Positions 48,901 to 57,214 of a DNA stretch of 64,000 nt are shown here, in pieces. The position numbers were made by a program, and so were the translations under genes. Under the pieces are notes generated by a model. That model searched no databases. It saw only the letters and a program-made list of their open reading frames with translations, and had not been told where the DNA came from. Source of the stretch: JAWLHU01 sp049324875 (GTDB lineage: Bacteria > Bacillota > Sulfobacillia > Symbiobacteriales > Symbiobacteriaceae). The DNA lies in the NCBI GenBank assembly GCA_049324875.1, contig JBMONC010000056.1, positions 1 through 64,000 on the forward strand. The letters run 5' to 3'. How positions within the stretch are numbered: position 1 is the first letter of the stretch; each line of letters begins with the position of its first letter.

Positions 48901-50264
48901 TGCAGCTCTTCCAGGCGGAGGGGGTGCTGGCGGCCGGCGAGTACAGCCAGGGGGTGAGCGGCCGGGAGTACTGCGACCTGGAGGTGCTGCAGCAGGTCCA
49001 CCGGCAGACCCTCACCCTGCTCCGGCGTGAGATCGAACCGGTGGACGGGGCCGCCTACGCCCGCTTCCTGCTGGAGTGGCAGGGGGTGGAGGCGGCGCTG
49101 GCCGCCCGCCCCGCCGGCCGCAGCAGCGGGCCCACCCAGGCGCTGCGCCGGGCGCTGGCCCAGCTCCAGGGGCTGCTGCTCCCCGCCGAGCTCTGGGAGC
49201 GGGAGGTGCTGCCCAGCCGGGTCCCGGGCTACCAGCCGGTCTGGCTGGACCAGCTCTGTGCCTCGGGCGAGCTCCACTGGGCGGCGGGGCCGGGCGGGAA
49301 GCTGGCCCTCTACCTGCCCGAGCAGGCCCCCCTTTTCGCCGGACGGCTGGGGGCGCCCCCGCCCGAGGGGCTCACGCCGGAGCAGCAGCGGGTGCTGGAG
49401 GCCTGCCGGGCGGCGGGGGCCGACTTCCTGGGCGGTATCGCCCGGGCCTGCGGGCTGCCGCCCGCCGCCACCCTGGAGGTCCTCTGGGAGCTGACCTGGC
49501 TCGGCCTGCTCTCCAACGACACTTTCGCCCCGCTCCGGCAGGAGCTGCGGGCCAGCCGGGCGGCCACGAAGCGGGGCCGGTCCCTGCCCGGCCTGCAGGG
49601 CGGCACCGGCCGCTGGTGGCTGACCGCCCGGCTCGCCGCCACCGCCGAGAGTACCAGGAGCTCGGGGGCGGAGTCCTACGCCCGCCTCCTGCTGGACCGC
49701 TACGGGGTGGTGACCCGGGAAGCGGTGGATGCGGACGGCGGCCCCCACACCTGGGGCGAGGTGCTCGACAGCTTGAAGCGGATGGAGTGGAAGGGGCAGG
49801 TCCGGCAGGGCTACTTCATCGCCGGCCTGACCGGGGCACAGTTCGCCCGGCCCGAGGCGGTGGAGCGGCTCCGCCAGGCCCGGGAGCGGGCGGAGCCCGC
49901 CATGCGCCTCCTCCCCGCCGCCGACCCCGCCAACCCCTACGGCTCCATCCTGCCCTGGCCCGGGGAGGCCCACCCGGCCCGCATCGCCTCCAGCTATCTG
50001 GTGCTGGAGGCCGGTCACCCCGTGCTGGCGGTGGAGTCCTTCGGCCGGCGGCTCACCCCCCTGGCCGAGCTGACCGGGGAGCAGCTCCACCGGGCGCTGG
50101 CCACCCTGCCCGCCCTGCTGCGGGCCCCGGCCCCGGTCCGCTCCCTGCGGCGGATCGAGGTGGAGCAGTGGGGCGATCAGCCTGTCCAGGCCAGCCCTGC
50201 CGCTCCGGTGCTGGCCGCCCTCGGCTTCGAGCGGGCGCCCCGCAAGCTGGTCTACTACCCCTGA
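45975..50264 (+). CDS. lhr: large ATP-dependent helicase Lhr
   Basis: Superfamily 2 helicase of 1429 aa, the full-length Lhr size. Walker A is APTGSGKT (K48), motif II is DEIH at about 164-167, motif III SATQRP, and motif VI QRVGRAGH; LVATSSLELGIDIG is motif V. The C-terminal 600 residues carry the winged-helix/beta-barrel Lhr extension. Members act in DNA repair. ATG at 45975 has GGAGGG upstream; the frame's extension to 45840 has no support. Single gene, divergent from the Lrp-LysE operon. Confidence 0.93.
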   Translation: MPLSQFHPAVRAWFQERFGAPSPPQAQGWPVISRGENALILAPTGSGKTLAAFLKCLDVLYQEGERPRKGVQVLYISPLKALNNDVYRNLEVPLREIAATAAAMGVALPRLTHAVRTGDTPERERAAMVKHPPDILITTPESLYLLLTSKARAILSDVRYVIIDEIHALSGTKRGVHLSLSLERLEALLPRPPVRIGLSATQRPLEEIARFLGGVGREVRIIDTGSRKQLDLQVEVPLEDMRALPEGSIWPALYPRILELVAQHRSTLVFVNNRGLAERLTDRLNSEAGREIARVHHGSMSREAREVVERELKEGRLPCLVATSSLELGIDIGAVDLVIQVESPKSVSRGLQRVGRAGHVLGAASKGRLIPKFRGDLLETACIVREMLRGEVEETRVPTGALDVLAQQVVAMAAMDEWRVADLLRLIRRSYCYRDLTERQLVTVLEMLAGRYPSEEFRELRPRIVWDRERGVIRAREGVRSVAILSGGTIPDRGYYGVYIDGTNVKLGEMDEEFVYESREGDVFLLGTSTWRIKSIEHDRITVVDALGALPRMPFWKGDGIGRPFELGRKLGAFTREIAARLEDPTLPDWLEAECRLDRRAAENLIQYIKDQVEQTGTVPSDRQLVVELFPDEVGDRRLVILSPFGGRVNAAWGIVLKRRVRQYMGLEAEVTTSDDVIHLRLPGADRPVDLAQLLRVGPDEAMEQLLEEVGNTPLFGAYFRMNAGRALVLPRPRPGVRRPFWLQRLKAADLLQVARRFEEFPVVLETYREVLREVLDMEGLRQLLAAVQADQITIHAVESDAPSPMASQILMAFIAENLYEWDTPRAERRGALLNLNRELLREILGTSALRELLDPRAIALVEGRLQRRAEGWQPRHADETEELLRALGDLSAAELAERGVEPAWLAQLERERRAARVRIAGEERWVHADDRGLYADPGGSAGPIIRRYARTHGPFQPEAVARRYGLEPEAVERCLQLFQAEGVLAAGEYSQGVSGREYCDLEVLQQVHRQTLTLLRREIEPVDGAAYARFLLEWQGVEAALAARPAGRSSGPTQALRRALAQLQGLLLPAELWEREVLPSRVPGYQPVWLDQLCASGELHWAAGPGGKLALYLPEQAPLFAGRLGAPPPEGLTPEQQRVLEACRAAGADFLGGIARACGLPPAATLEVLWELTWLGLLSNDTFAPLRQELRASRAATKRGRSLPGLQGGTGRWWLTARLAATAESTRSSGAESYARLLLDRYGVVTREAVDADGGPHTWGEVLDSLKRMEWKGQVRQGYFIAGLTGAQFARPEAVERLRQARERAEPAMRLLPAADPANPYGSILPWPGEAHPARIASSYLVLEAGHPVLAVESFGRRLTPLAELTGEQLHRALATLPALLRAPAPVRSLRRIEVEQWGDQPVQASPAAPVLAALGFERAPRKLVYYP

Positions 50265-50376
50265 GCCTTCGGGAGCAATCCGCTCAACCCGATCTTTCCG
50301 GTCCGCCCCTGGAACTCGCCGAAAGAGGCCGCCGTCTAGATATGAAGCACCACTCTCCCGAGAGGAGGCTCCCCCT

Positions 50377-51327
50377 GTGAGGTACACCCTGGGCCCCGTC
50401 ACACCCGAGCACTACCCCCGCATGGCTGCCATCATCACCGCCCAGAGCCGGGAGGTAACCACCGCAGAGGAGCTGCTGCGGGAGGACCGGCTCCGCCCCA
50501 AGGAATACCCGCACTTCCGGATCGGCGCCTTCACCCCGGAGGGGATCCTGATGGGCTACGCCGGCACCGGCAGCGGCGGCAGCAACCGTCCCGGCGAGTT
50601 CGGGATCCGGGTCCGGGTCGACGAGCCCTACCGCGGGCAGGGCATCGGCCGGGCGCTCTACGAGCAGGTGCTCGCCTATGCCAGGTCCAAGGGGGCCACC
50701 CGGCTGGAGACGATGGTCCGGGAGGACTTCCCCGACGCCATCGCCTGGGCGGAGCGGCGCGGCTTCGCCACGGAGCACCACCTCTTCCAGTCCACCCTCA
50801 GCCTGACGGAGTGGGACCCGACCCCCTTCCAGGAGGTCCTGGCCCGGGTCACGGCCTCGGGGATCCGCTTCACCACCCTGGCCGCCGAAACCCGGGATGG
50901 CGACCGGGTCGCGGCGCTCCGGCGGTACTATGCGTTCAGCCACCGGCTGGCCAAGGATATCCCCGGCCAGAGCGACCGGCCGGACACCCCCTGGGAGCAC
51001 TACCTTACCTGGGTGACCAACGACCCCCACTGGAAGGATGAGTTGATCGTGCTGGCGGCGGACGGCGACCGCTGGGTCGCCCTCTGCCAGATGAACCCCC
51101 AGGAGAGCGGCTCCCTCTACAACGGCTTCACCGCCGTCGACCGGGAGTACCGGGGGCGGAACCTCGCCCTGGCGGTCAAGGTGAAGGGGCTGGAGCTGGC
51201 CCGGGAGACCGGCGCCTCCTTCATCCGCACCAACAACCACTCGGTCAACGCCCCGATGCTGGCGGTCAACCGCAAGCTGGGATACGTGCCCGAACCCGGC
51301 TTCTTCCACATGGCCGCCCGAATCTGA
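50377..51327 (+). CDS. double-GNAT acetyltransferase 1
   Basis: Protein of 316 aa with two GNAT domains. The first has a good acetyl-CoA loop VDEPYRGQGIGRALYEQ (R86-G91); the second (residues ~165-316) ends REYRGRNLALAVKVKGLELARETGASFIRTNNHSVNAPMLAVNRKLGY, keeping the fold with a changed loop (RGRNLA). The start is GTG behind GGAGG. It is followed 32 bases later by a clear paralogue. Substrate unknown; double GNATs include mycothiol-synthase-like and aminoglycoside-acting enzymes. Confidence 0.87.
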   Translation: MRYTLGPVTPEHYPRMAAIITAQSREVTTAEELLREDRLRPKEYPHFRIGAFTPEGILMGYAGTGSGGSNRPGEFGIRVRVDEPYRGQGIGRALYEQVLAYARSKGATRLETMVREDFPDAIAWAERRGFATEHHLFQSTLSLTEWDPTPFQEVLARVTASGIRFTTLAAETRDGDRVAALRRYYAFSHRLAKDIPGQSDRPDTPWEHYLTWVTNDPHWKDELIVLAADGDRWVALCQMNPQESGSLYNGFTAVDREYRGRNLALAVKVKGLELARETGASFIRTNNHSVNAPMLAVNRKLGYVPEPGFFHMAARI

Positions 51328-51359
51328 CCGCCCACCCTACCCAAGGAGGCTTCCTGCGC

Positions 51360-52313
51360 ATGTCCTACCAGATTCGCCAGTCGACCCCGGCCGACTTCCC
51401 CCGCATCGTGGCGATCCTGAACAGCCAGATCAACGAGCCGATCACCCTGGAGGAGTACGTCCGCCAGGACAAGGCCCGCCCCCAGTCCGACCCCTACCTG
51501 CGGCTGGTGGCCGAGCGGGAGGGCGGGGAGATCGCCGGCTTCGGCGTCTCCGTCCACGAGTCCCACAACCGGCCTGGCGAGTTCTTCATCCGGGTCCGGG
51601 TCGACGGACCCCACCAGAACCAGGGCATCGGCAGCGCCCTCTTCCAGCGGCTGGAGTCCTTCGCCCGGGAGAACGGCGCCACCCGGCTGGAGTCGGGGGT
51701 GCGCGAGCAGGATACCCAGGCCTACACCTGGGCCCAGCGCCGGGGCTTCGCCCTGGAGAACCACCTCTTCGAGTCGACCCGCACCCTGAGCGACTGGGAT
51801 CCGACCCCCTACCAGGAGGCGGTGGAGAAGGCGAAGGCCGACGGCTTCCGCTTCGCCACCCTGGCCGAGCTGACCGCCGGCCTGGAGCCGGAGGAGATGT
51901 TCCGCCGCTACTACGAGTTCTTCATCCCCATCGTCCACGACATCCCCAGCAACGAGGACCGGCCCCGCACCCCCTTCGAGGAGTGGCATAACTGGGTGAA
52001 GGATGACCCGGAGTTCAAGCCGGAGCAGATCCTCCTGGCGGTGGAGGGCGAGAGCTGGGCCGCCGTCGCCGCCCTGCGGAAGACGGCCAGCGGGGCGCTC
52101 TACAACGACTTCACCGGCGTCGCCCGGGACTACCGGGGCCGGGGGCTCACCCTGGCGCTGAAGGTGGAGGTGCTCAACCTCGCCCGGAGCCTGGGCGCCC
52201 CCTACATCCGGACCAACAACCTCTCGATCAACCCGCGGATCCTGGCGGTCAACCGGAAGCTCGGCTACATCCCCTCGCCCGGCCACTTCCTGCTGGCCAA
52301 GAAGCTCGGCTGA
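51360..52313 (+). CDS. double-GNAT acetyltransferase 2
   Basis: Protein of 317 aa, paralogue of the gene just upstream with conserved length and layout: VDGPHQNQGIGSALFQRLESFA in the first domain and YRGRGLTLALKVEVLNLARSLGAPYIRTNNLSINPRILAVNRKLGYIPSPGHF in the second. Identity is substantial but not recent. AAGGAGG lies upstream of the ATG. Both genes are probably one transcript ended by the hairpin at 52333-52367. Confidence 0.87.
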   Translation: MSYQIRQSTPADFPRIVAILNSQINEPITLEEYVRQDKARPQSDPYLRLVAEREGGEIAGFGVSVHESHNRPGEFFIRVRVDGPHQNQGIGSALFQRLESFARENGATRLESGVREQDTQAYTWAQRRGFALENHLFESTRTLSDWDPTPYQEAVEKAKADGFRFATLAELTAGLEPEEMFRRYYEFFIPIVHDIPSNEDRPRTPFEEWHNWVKDDPEFKPEQILLAVEGESWAAVAALRKTASGALYNDFTGVARDYRGRGLTLALKVEVLNLARSLGAPYIRTNNLSINPRILAVNRKLGYIPSPGHFLLAKKLG

Positions 52314-52332
52314 GCCTGCTCAGCCGAAAAGT

Positions 52333-52367
52333 CAGAGGCACCCTCCCGCCTGTGGGGGGTGCCTCTG
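52333..52367. terminator. hairpin between GNAT 2 and thiW
   Basis: Perfect 11-bp stem CAGAGGCACCC / GGGTGCCTCTG with a 13-base loop between convergent genes; the minus strand continues with ACTTTTCGG. Confidence 0.65.
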
Positions 52368-52370
52368 GCC

Positions 52371-52784
52371 TTACCGGTGCGCCTGGAGCCGGTCCCTCCC
52401 CGCTGGTTGGCCGGGCCCTGCAGGGAGAAAGCGCCCCAGCACGGTCAGCACCTGGCCTCCGATCAGCGCCCCGGCCAGGCTGCTGGCACCGAAGAGCGGG
52501 ATGTAGAAGGCCACCCCCCCGGCGGCGGCTTTCTCGTTGCCCATCACCAGGACGGCGATCGGGTAGGCGACCAGGGCGCCGATCAGCCCCGTCCCCACCA
52601 CCTCGCCCGCCATGGCCGCCAGACGGGACCCGGTTCGCTGGAAGAGCAGACCGGCAAGCACGGCGCCGAAGAGCGTGCCCGGAAGCGCCAGCAGCGTGCC
52701 CATGCCGGTGGCGATCCGGATCAGAGCGATCAGGAGCCCCACCGTGCCCCCGTAGACCGGGCCCAGCATTGCGCCCGCCACCAC
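52371..52784 (-). CDS. thiW: ThiW-type thiazole transporter component, 5' end missing in gap
   Basis: C-terminal ~137 residues of a membrane protein; the frame runs into the N run. Hydrophobic segments and the sequence AMLGPVYGGTVGLLIALIRIATGMGTLLALPGTLFGAVLAGLLFQRTG and GEVVGTGLIGALVAYPIAVLVMG match ThiW, the ECF-transporter substrate-binding subunit for hydroxyethylthiazole. It is the last gene of the riboswitch operon, next to the kinase that uses the imported thiazole. The chain through the gap seen as one frame with ThiM is an artefact of N translation. Confidence 0.8.
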   Translation of the reverse strand: MVAGAMLGPVYGGTVGLLIALIRIATGMGTLLALPGTLFGAVLAGLLFQRTGSRLAAMAGEVVGTGLIGALVAYPIAVLVMGNEKAAAGGVAFYIPLFGASSLAGALIGGQVLTVLGRFLPAGPGQPAGRDRLQAHR

Positions 52785-52884
52785 NNNNNNNNNNNNNNNN
52801 NNNNNNNNNNNNNNNNNNNNNNNNNNNNNNNNNNNNNNNNNNNNNNNNNNNNNNNNNNNNNNNNNNNNNNNNNNNNNNNNNNNN
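52785..52884. other. assembly gap (100 N)
   Basis: Run of exactly 100 N. It removes most of the ThiE part of the ThiM-ThiE gene and the N-terminus of ThiW. Since over 150 residues of ThiE and roughly 40 of ThiW are missing, the real gap is probably longer than 100 bases. Confidence 0.97.
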
Positions 52885-53771
52885 ATCACCCGGCAGCCGG
52901 CCTGCAGCACCGCCTCCACCACCGGCAGCGGCGTGGTGCCGCTGACGATCACGTACAGCCCCAGCCGCTCGGAGAGCGGCTGGCTTATCCGCTCAGCCGG
53001 CAGCGCCGCCGCCCCGGCCAGCGCATCCAGGTAGGAGACGGCGAAGCTGCCAGGTCCCGCCGCCCGGCGTGCCGCCTCCTCCCCCGCCCACCCGGCCCAG
53101 AGCAGCGCCTGCGCCACCCCGTCCATCCGATCGCCCTGCCAGGCGGCCAGGGCGGCTCCGATCAAGCCCGAGGCCAGACAGCCGGCCCCGGGGATCTGCG
53201 CCATCAGCGGATCTCCCGCCCGGACGGTCAGGCTGGACCGGCCGTCGGTGACCAAGTCCACCGCACCGGTCACCGCCACCACGCAGCGGTACCGCCGTGC
53301 CACCGCCCGGGCCGCACGCTCCAACCGCAGGCCGGATCCGGCGGCCGTGGAGTCGACCCCGCTCACATGCCCGGTCTCGCCGGCCAGCGCCATGATCTCG
53401 CCGGCGTTGCCCCGGACCACCGTCACCTGCACCTGCTCCAGCAGCTCCCGAGCCGCCCGGGTGCGGGTGGCCATTCCCCCCGCCCCCACCGGGTCCAGCA
53501 CGATCGGAATCCCCCGGCCTTGCGCCGTCCGGCCCGCGATCAGCATGGCGGCCTCCACCTCCGGACTCCAGGTCCCCAGGTTCAGCACCAGAGCGCCGGT
53601 CACCCCGGCCATCAAGGCTGCCTCCGACCGGTCCCGGGCCATCACCGGCCGGGCACCCGCTGCCAGGAGCCCCCGGGCCACCCACTCCATGGTGGCGTAG
53701 TTGGTGATGGCATGGACCAGCGGCCGGGCTGAGCGGACCAGGGCCGGGAGCTCCATGCCCCCCGGGCTCAT
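52885..53771 (-). CDS. thiM: hydroxyethylthiazole kinase fused to start of thiamine phosphate synthase (partial)
   Basis: Residues 1 to about 258 are ThiM, which phosphorylates hydroxyethylthiazole: PLVHAITNYATMEWVARGLLAAGARPVMA, GIPIVLDPVGAGGMATRT, VVRGNAGEIMALAG and the catalytic loop QIPGAGCLASGLIGA. Without stop or new start the frame goes on with ERLGLYVIVSGTTPLPVVEAVLQAGCRV, the typical first strand and helix of ThiE (thiamine phosphate synthase), until the N run at 52884. This is the reverse domain order of yeast THI6. Start ATG at 53771 overlaps the thiD stop (ATGA). Confidence 0.85.
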
Positions 53772-54571
53772 CGCTCCGCCTCCAGCCAGGCCAGGTGGTT
53801 GGTCGGGCCGTGCCCGGCCCCGATCCCCGGCGCCATCGCAATCGCCAGGGTGATGAACTCCTTCGCCTGCTCCACCGCCTGCTCCAGCCCCAGCCCGTGG
53901 GCCAGCCCTGCGGTGATGGCCGCGCTGAAGGTGCAGCCGGTGCCGTGGGTGTGGCGGGTCTCGATCCGCTCGGCGTGAAACCAGCGCTGAGAACCGTCCG
54001 CCGCGATCAGCAGGTCCTCGGCATCCTCCCCATGGAAGTGCCCGCCCTTCACCACCGCCGCCCGGGCGCCCATGGTCAACAGCCGCCGCCCGGCTGCCAC
54101 CATCTCCTCCCGGCTGCGGATGGTCATCCCCGTGAGCGCCTCCGCCTCCGGGAGGTTAGGCGTCACCACCGCCGCCAGCGGCAGGAGCAGCTCCCGCACC
54201 GCCTGCTGTGCCTCCGGCAGCAGGAGCGGGTGGCCGCCCTTGGCGATCATGACCGGGTCCACCACCAGGTCGGTCACCCCGAACCGCCGCACCCGGTCCG
54301 ACACCACCCGGATGATGCCTGTGTCGTAGAGCATCCCGGTCTTTGCGGCGCCCGTGCCGATATCGGAGAGCACCGCGTCCAGTTGAGCCCCCACCTGCTC
54401 CGGCGAAAGGGGATAGACCCCGCTCACCCCCAGGGTGTTCTGCGCCGTGACGCAGGTGATGACGGAGGTTCCGAAGACCTTCAGGGCGGTGAAGGTCTTG
54501 AGGTCCGCCTGAATGCCGGCGCCCCCGCCGGAATCGGATCCGGCAATGGTCAGAGCCCGAGCCAGAGCCAT
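53768..54571 (-). CDS. thiD: hydroxymethylpyrimidine/phosphomethylpyrimidine kinase
   Basis: ThiD, 267 aa, phosphorylates HMP and HMP-P to HMP-PP for thiamine synthesis. Family segments: ALTIAGSDSGGGAGIQADLKTF (substrate loop), VITCVTAQNTLGVSGVYPL, VVDPVMIAKGGHPLL, TPNLPEAEALTG, VVKGGHF and the anion-hole loop HTHGTGCTFSAAITAGLAHG. Member of the ThiZXY-ThiD-ThiM/E-ThiW operon with a 4-base overlap to the next gene. Confidence 0.94.
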   Translation of the reverse strand: MALARALTIAGSDSGGGAGIQADLKTFTALKVFGTSVITCVTAQNTLGVSGVYPLSPEQVGAQLDAVLSDIGTGAAKTGMLYDTGIIRVVSDRVRRFGVTDLVVDPVMIAKGGHPLLLPEAQQAVRELLLPLAAVVTPNLPEAEALTGMTIRSREEMVAAGRRLLTMGARAAVVKGGHFHGEDAEDLLIAADGSQRWFHAERIETRHTHGTGCTFSAAITAGLAHGLGLEQAVEQAKEFITLAIAMAPGIGAGHGPTNHLAWLEAER

Positions 54572-54605
54572 ACCGTCACATCCTCTCTCCGCAGATCCGA
54601 GGTCG

Positions 54606-55625
54606 CTAAGGCTGCTTCACCAGCGGCACGAAGGCGTCCGCCGCGTCAACCGCGGCCTTCAGCACGCCCTCCGCCCTCATCCACCGGGCCACCCGCTCCC
54701 AGTCCTCCGCCCTCTGGGCGCCGAAGGCAACCCCCGGCTCCTCCATCCGGGGCAGCAGGATCTCGAGGGACTGCCGCTCGATCTGCTCCTCCAGCGGGAA
54801 GTTCTTGTTCTGCCGGGCCAGCAGCAGGGTGAGCGCCTCCTCCCGGTGCTCCTTCACCCACTGGTGCCCCCGGGCCAGCGCCCGCCAAAAGGCCTCCACC
54901 GTCGCCCGCTCCCTCCGGGCAGTCTCCTCGCCGGTGATCAGCACCAGCTCATAGTAGTTGGGCACGCCGTAGTCGGTGGGGGCGAAGTAGGTGATCCCGA
55001 CGCCCTCCCGCTCCAGGAGCGGCTTCTCATGGTTGAGGTAGCCGCCCGCAATCGCCGGGACCTTTCCGGTCAGGATCGCCGGGATCAGGTCCCAGGAGAT
55101 GTCCTGCATGCTCACCTTGTCCGGGTCGCCGCCCGCCGCCCTCACCATGGTCCGGACCATGTTGACGTTCAGCGGGATGCCGGGGTAGCCGACCACCCTC
55201 CCCTCCAGATCCTTCGGGCTCTTGACCGGCCCGCCGGCCGGCACCATGATGCCGTTCAGCGGACGGCGCACCACGGCGGCCACCGAGACGATGGGGATCT
55301 GCTCCCCCCGGGCCAGGAGCACATCGGGCTGGTAGTAGAAGGCGAAGCTCTCCCGGCCGGCGCCCACCAGCTTGATCCCATCGGTCGGGTTCTCGGCGGG
55401 CATCTTGATCTCCACCTCCAGCCCCTCCGCTTGGAAGTAGCCCTGCTGCTCGGCAGCGAAGACGAAGGCGTGGACAGCGTTGGGGTACCAGTCGAGCACC
55501 AGCGAGACCTTCTTGGGTGAGCCGGTTGGAGCGGTCGAATCAGCAGCGGGCGCCGGGGCCTTCGAGGCGGAACAGGCGGTCAGGAAGAGCAGGGCGAGCA
55601 GCAGACCGGAGAGCGTGCGCAGCAT
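54606..55625 (-). CDS. thiY: ThiY-type HMP-precursor substrate-binding lipoprotein
   Basis: Lipoprotein of 339 aa (lipobox FLTA-C18) of the NMT1/THI5-like family: KKVSLVLDWYPNAVHAFVFAAEQQGYFQAEGLEVEIKMPAEN is the classic start for proteins that bind formylaminopyrimidine/HMP. Start ATG at 55625 is preferred over in-frame ATGs at 55643 and 55634, since GGGGG lies ten bases before it. It overlaps the permease stop region and belongs to the TPP-riboswitch operon, which supports thiamine-precursor uptake over other NitT substrates. Confidence 0.88.
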   Translation of the reverse strand: MLRTLSGLLLALLFLTACSASKAPAPAADSTAPTGSPKKVSLVLDWYPNAVHAFVFAAEQQGYFQAEGLEVEIKMPAENPTDGIKLVGAGRESFAFYYQPDVLLARGEQIPIVSVAAVVRRPLNGIMVPAGGPVKSPKDLEGRVVGYPGIPLNVNMVRTMVRAAGGDPDKVSMQDISWDLIPAILTGKVPAIAGGYLNHEKPLLEREGVGITYFAPTDYGVPNYYELVLITGEETARRERATVEAFWRALARGHQWVKEHREEALTLLLARQNKNFPLEEQIERQSLEILLPRMEEPGVAFGAQRAEDWERVARWMRAEGVLKAAVDAADAFVPLVKQP

Positions 55626-55627
55626 CT

Positions 55628-56410
55628 TTACCATATCCCCCATGCGTTGTTCTGGCGGGGCCGATCAGAGAGGCGATAGGGCAGGAGCCTTCGCTCCAGC
55701 CAGACCACCAGGAGCACCAGCAGAATCCCCAGGAGTGCGAGCAGCAGGACCGAGGCGAAGAGCTCCGCCGACTTCAAAGTCGAGGCGGCCCGGCGGCCAA
55801 AGACCCCGAGCCCCGCCTGCCCGCCCAGCCACTCCCCGATGACGGCGCCGATCACGCTGACCGGGGCGGCCACCCGGAGGGAGGTGATGAAGGCCGGGAG
55901 CGCTGCGGGCGCCTCCGCCATCCGCAGGATCCGCCAGCGGGAAGCGCCGGAGGTCTGGAGCCACTCCAACAGCTCCCGGTCCACCGACCGGAGGCCCTCG
56001 AAGGTGCCGATGGCGATGGGGAAGAAGGTGATCAGCACCACCACCGCCACCTTCTGGCCCAGCGAGTAGCCGAACCAGAAGAGGAAGACGGGCGAGATGG
56101 CGATGATCGGGATGGTCTGGGAGGCGACGATCAGCGGGTAGAGCGCCCGGTGCAGGGCGGGCACCAGGTGCATCGCCGCCGCCAGCCCGGCCCCCAGCAG
56201 CACGCTGAGCCCCAGCCCCAGCATCGCCTCGGCCGCCGTCACCGGCAGATGCTCCAGGAGGAGCGCCTCCCGCCAGAGCCAGAGGGCCGCCAGCACCCGG
56301 CTGGGCGCCGGTAGGATAAAGCTCGGCAGAGCCAGGAGGCGGCAGCCCGCCTCCCAGAGGAAGAACAGGGTGAAGAGCAGCCCCAGGGCGGGCCGGTTCC
56401 GCTTCAGCAA
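55628..56410 (-). CDS. thiX: ThiX-type ABC transporter permease
   Basis: Membrane permease of 260 aa with about six hydrophobic segments and the EAA-like loop GTFEGLRSVDRELLEWLQTSGASRWRILRMAEAPAALPAFI. Start is TTG at 56410, supported by GGGAGGTG six bases upstream; the start overlaps the ATPase stop by seven bases. It works with ThiY and ThiZ. Assignment to thiamine-precursor transport comes from the riboswitch and neighbours. Confidence 0.85.
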   Translation of the reverse strand: MLKRNRPALGLLFTLFFLWEAGCRLLALPSFILPAPSRVLAALWLWREALLLEHLPVTAAEAMLGLGLSVLLGAGLAAAMHLVPALHRALYPLIVASQTIPIIAISPVFLFWFGYSLGQKVAVVVLITFFPIAIGTFEGLRSVDRELLEWLQTSGASRWRILRMAEAPAALPAFITSLRVAAPVSVIGAVIGEWLGGQAGLGVFGRRAASTLKSAELFASVLLLALLGILLVLLVVWLERRLLPYRLSDRPRQNNAWGIW

Positions 56411-57126
56411 GCCCCCACCTCCCGCAGGATGGCCGTGCGCCGCGCCAGCAGCGCCGGGTCCGAGCGCATGGAGAACCGCCGGGGCCGGGGCAGGCCGACC
56501 TCCAGAGCCACCGACCGCCCTTCCCGGAGCACGTAGACCCGGTCGGAGAGGAGCGCCGCCTCCTCCGCATCGTGGGTGATGAAGAGCACCGTCTTGCCCA
56601 ACCGCTCCCAGAGGCCGAGCAGCCAGTCCTGCATCTGGGCCCGGGTCAGGGCGTCCAGGGCGCCGAAGGGCTCATCCAGCAGCAGCGCCTCGTGACCGCC
56701 CAGCACCGTGCGCAGGAAGGCGACCCGCTGGCGCATCCCGCCCGAGAGCTGGTGCGGGTAGCGATCCTCCGCCCCCGCCAGCCCGAACTCGTGCCAGAGC
56801 GCCCGCGCCCGCTCACGGGCCTCCCTGCGGCTCACCCCTCGGACCTCCAGCCCTGCAGCGGCGTTCTCCAGGGCGGTCCGCCAGGCCATCAGGCTGTCCC
56901 GCTGGGGCATATACCCCAACCGCCCGGGAGCGGGTGGACCCCCCAGCACCCGGATCTCGCCCGCCGCGGGCTGCAGCAGCCCGGTCAGCAGCCGGAAGGC
57001 GGTCGACTTGCCCGCCCCGCTGGGTCCCACCAGAGAGACAAACTCCCCGCGCTTCACCTGCAGGTCGAACCCCCTCAGCACCGGCACCCCGTCGAAGCCC
57101 AGGTGAACCCCCCTCATCTCCAGCAA
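56404..57126 (-). CDS. thiZ: ThiZ-type ABC transporter ATPase
   Basis: ABC ATPase of 240 aa: Walker A GPSGAGKST, Q-loop MPQRDSLMAW, signature LSGGMRQRVAFL, Walker B ALLLDEPFGALD, H-loop FITHDAEEA. TTG start at 57126 has GGGAGGTG seven bases upstream. First gene of the thiamine salvage operon and placed right behind the TPP riboswitch terminator. Confidence 0.9.
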   Translation of the reverse strand: MLEMRGVHLGFDGVPVLRGFDLQVKRGEFVSLVGPSGAGKSTAFRLLTGLLQPAAGEIRVLGGPPAPGRLGYMPQRDSLMAWRTALENAAAGLEVRGVSRREARERARALWHEFGLAGAEDRYPHQLSGGMRQRVAFLRTVLGGHEALLLDEPFGALDALTRAQMQDWLLGLWERLGKTVLFITHDAEEAALLSDRVYVLREGRSVALEVGLPRPRRFSMRSDPALLARRTAILREVGAC

Positions 57127-57148
57127 CCCGCATCACCTCCCGGGCATG

Positions 57149-57182
57149 AAAAAATCGCCTCCACGCAGGTAGGTGGAGGCGA
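57149..57182 (-). terminator. riboswitch-controlled transcription terminator
   Basis: Perfect 10-bp stem TCGCCTCCAC / GTGGAGGCGA with an 8-base loop, followed on the minus strand by TTTTTT. It lies between the TPP aptamer and the thiZ ribosome site, so TPP binding probably promotes this terminator and stops the operon. Confidence 0.85.
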
Positions 57183-57214
57183 CCAGGGTTCAGCCAGGCT
57201 GATGAAGGTCGACC

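Noticed and set aside
52371..53771. Apparent single 466-residue protein joining ThiM and ThiW
   Set aside because: The frame only appears continuous because 100 N were translated as X; the parts on either side are different proteins.
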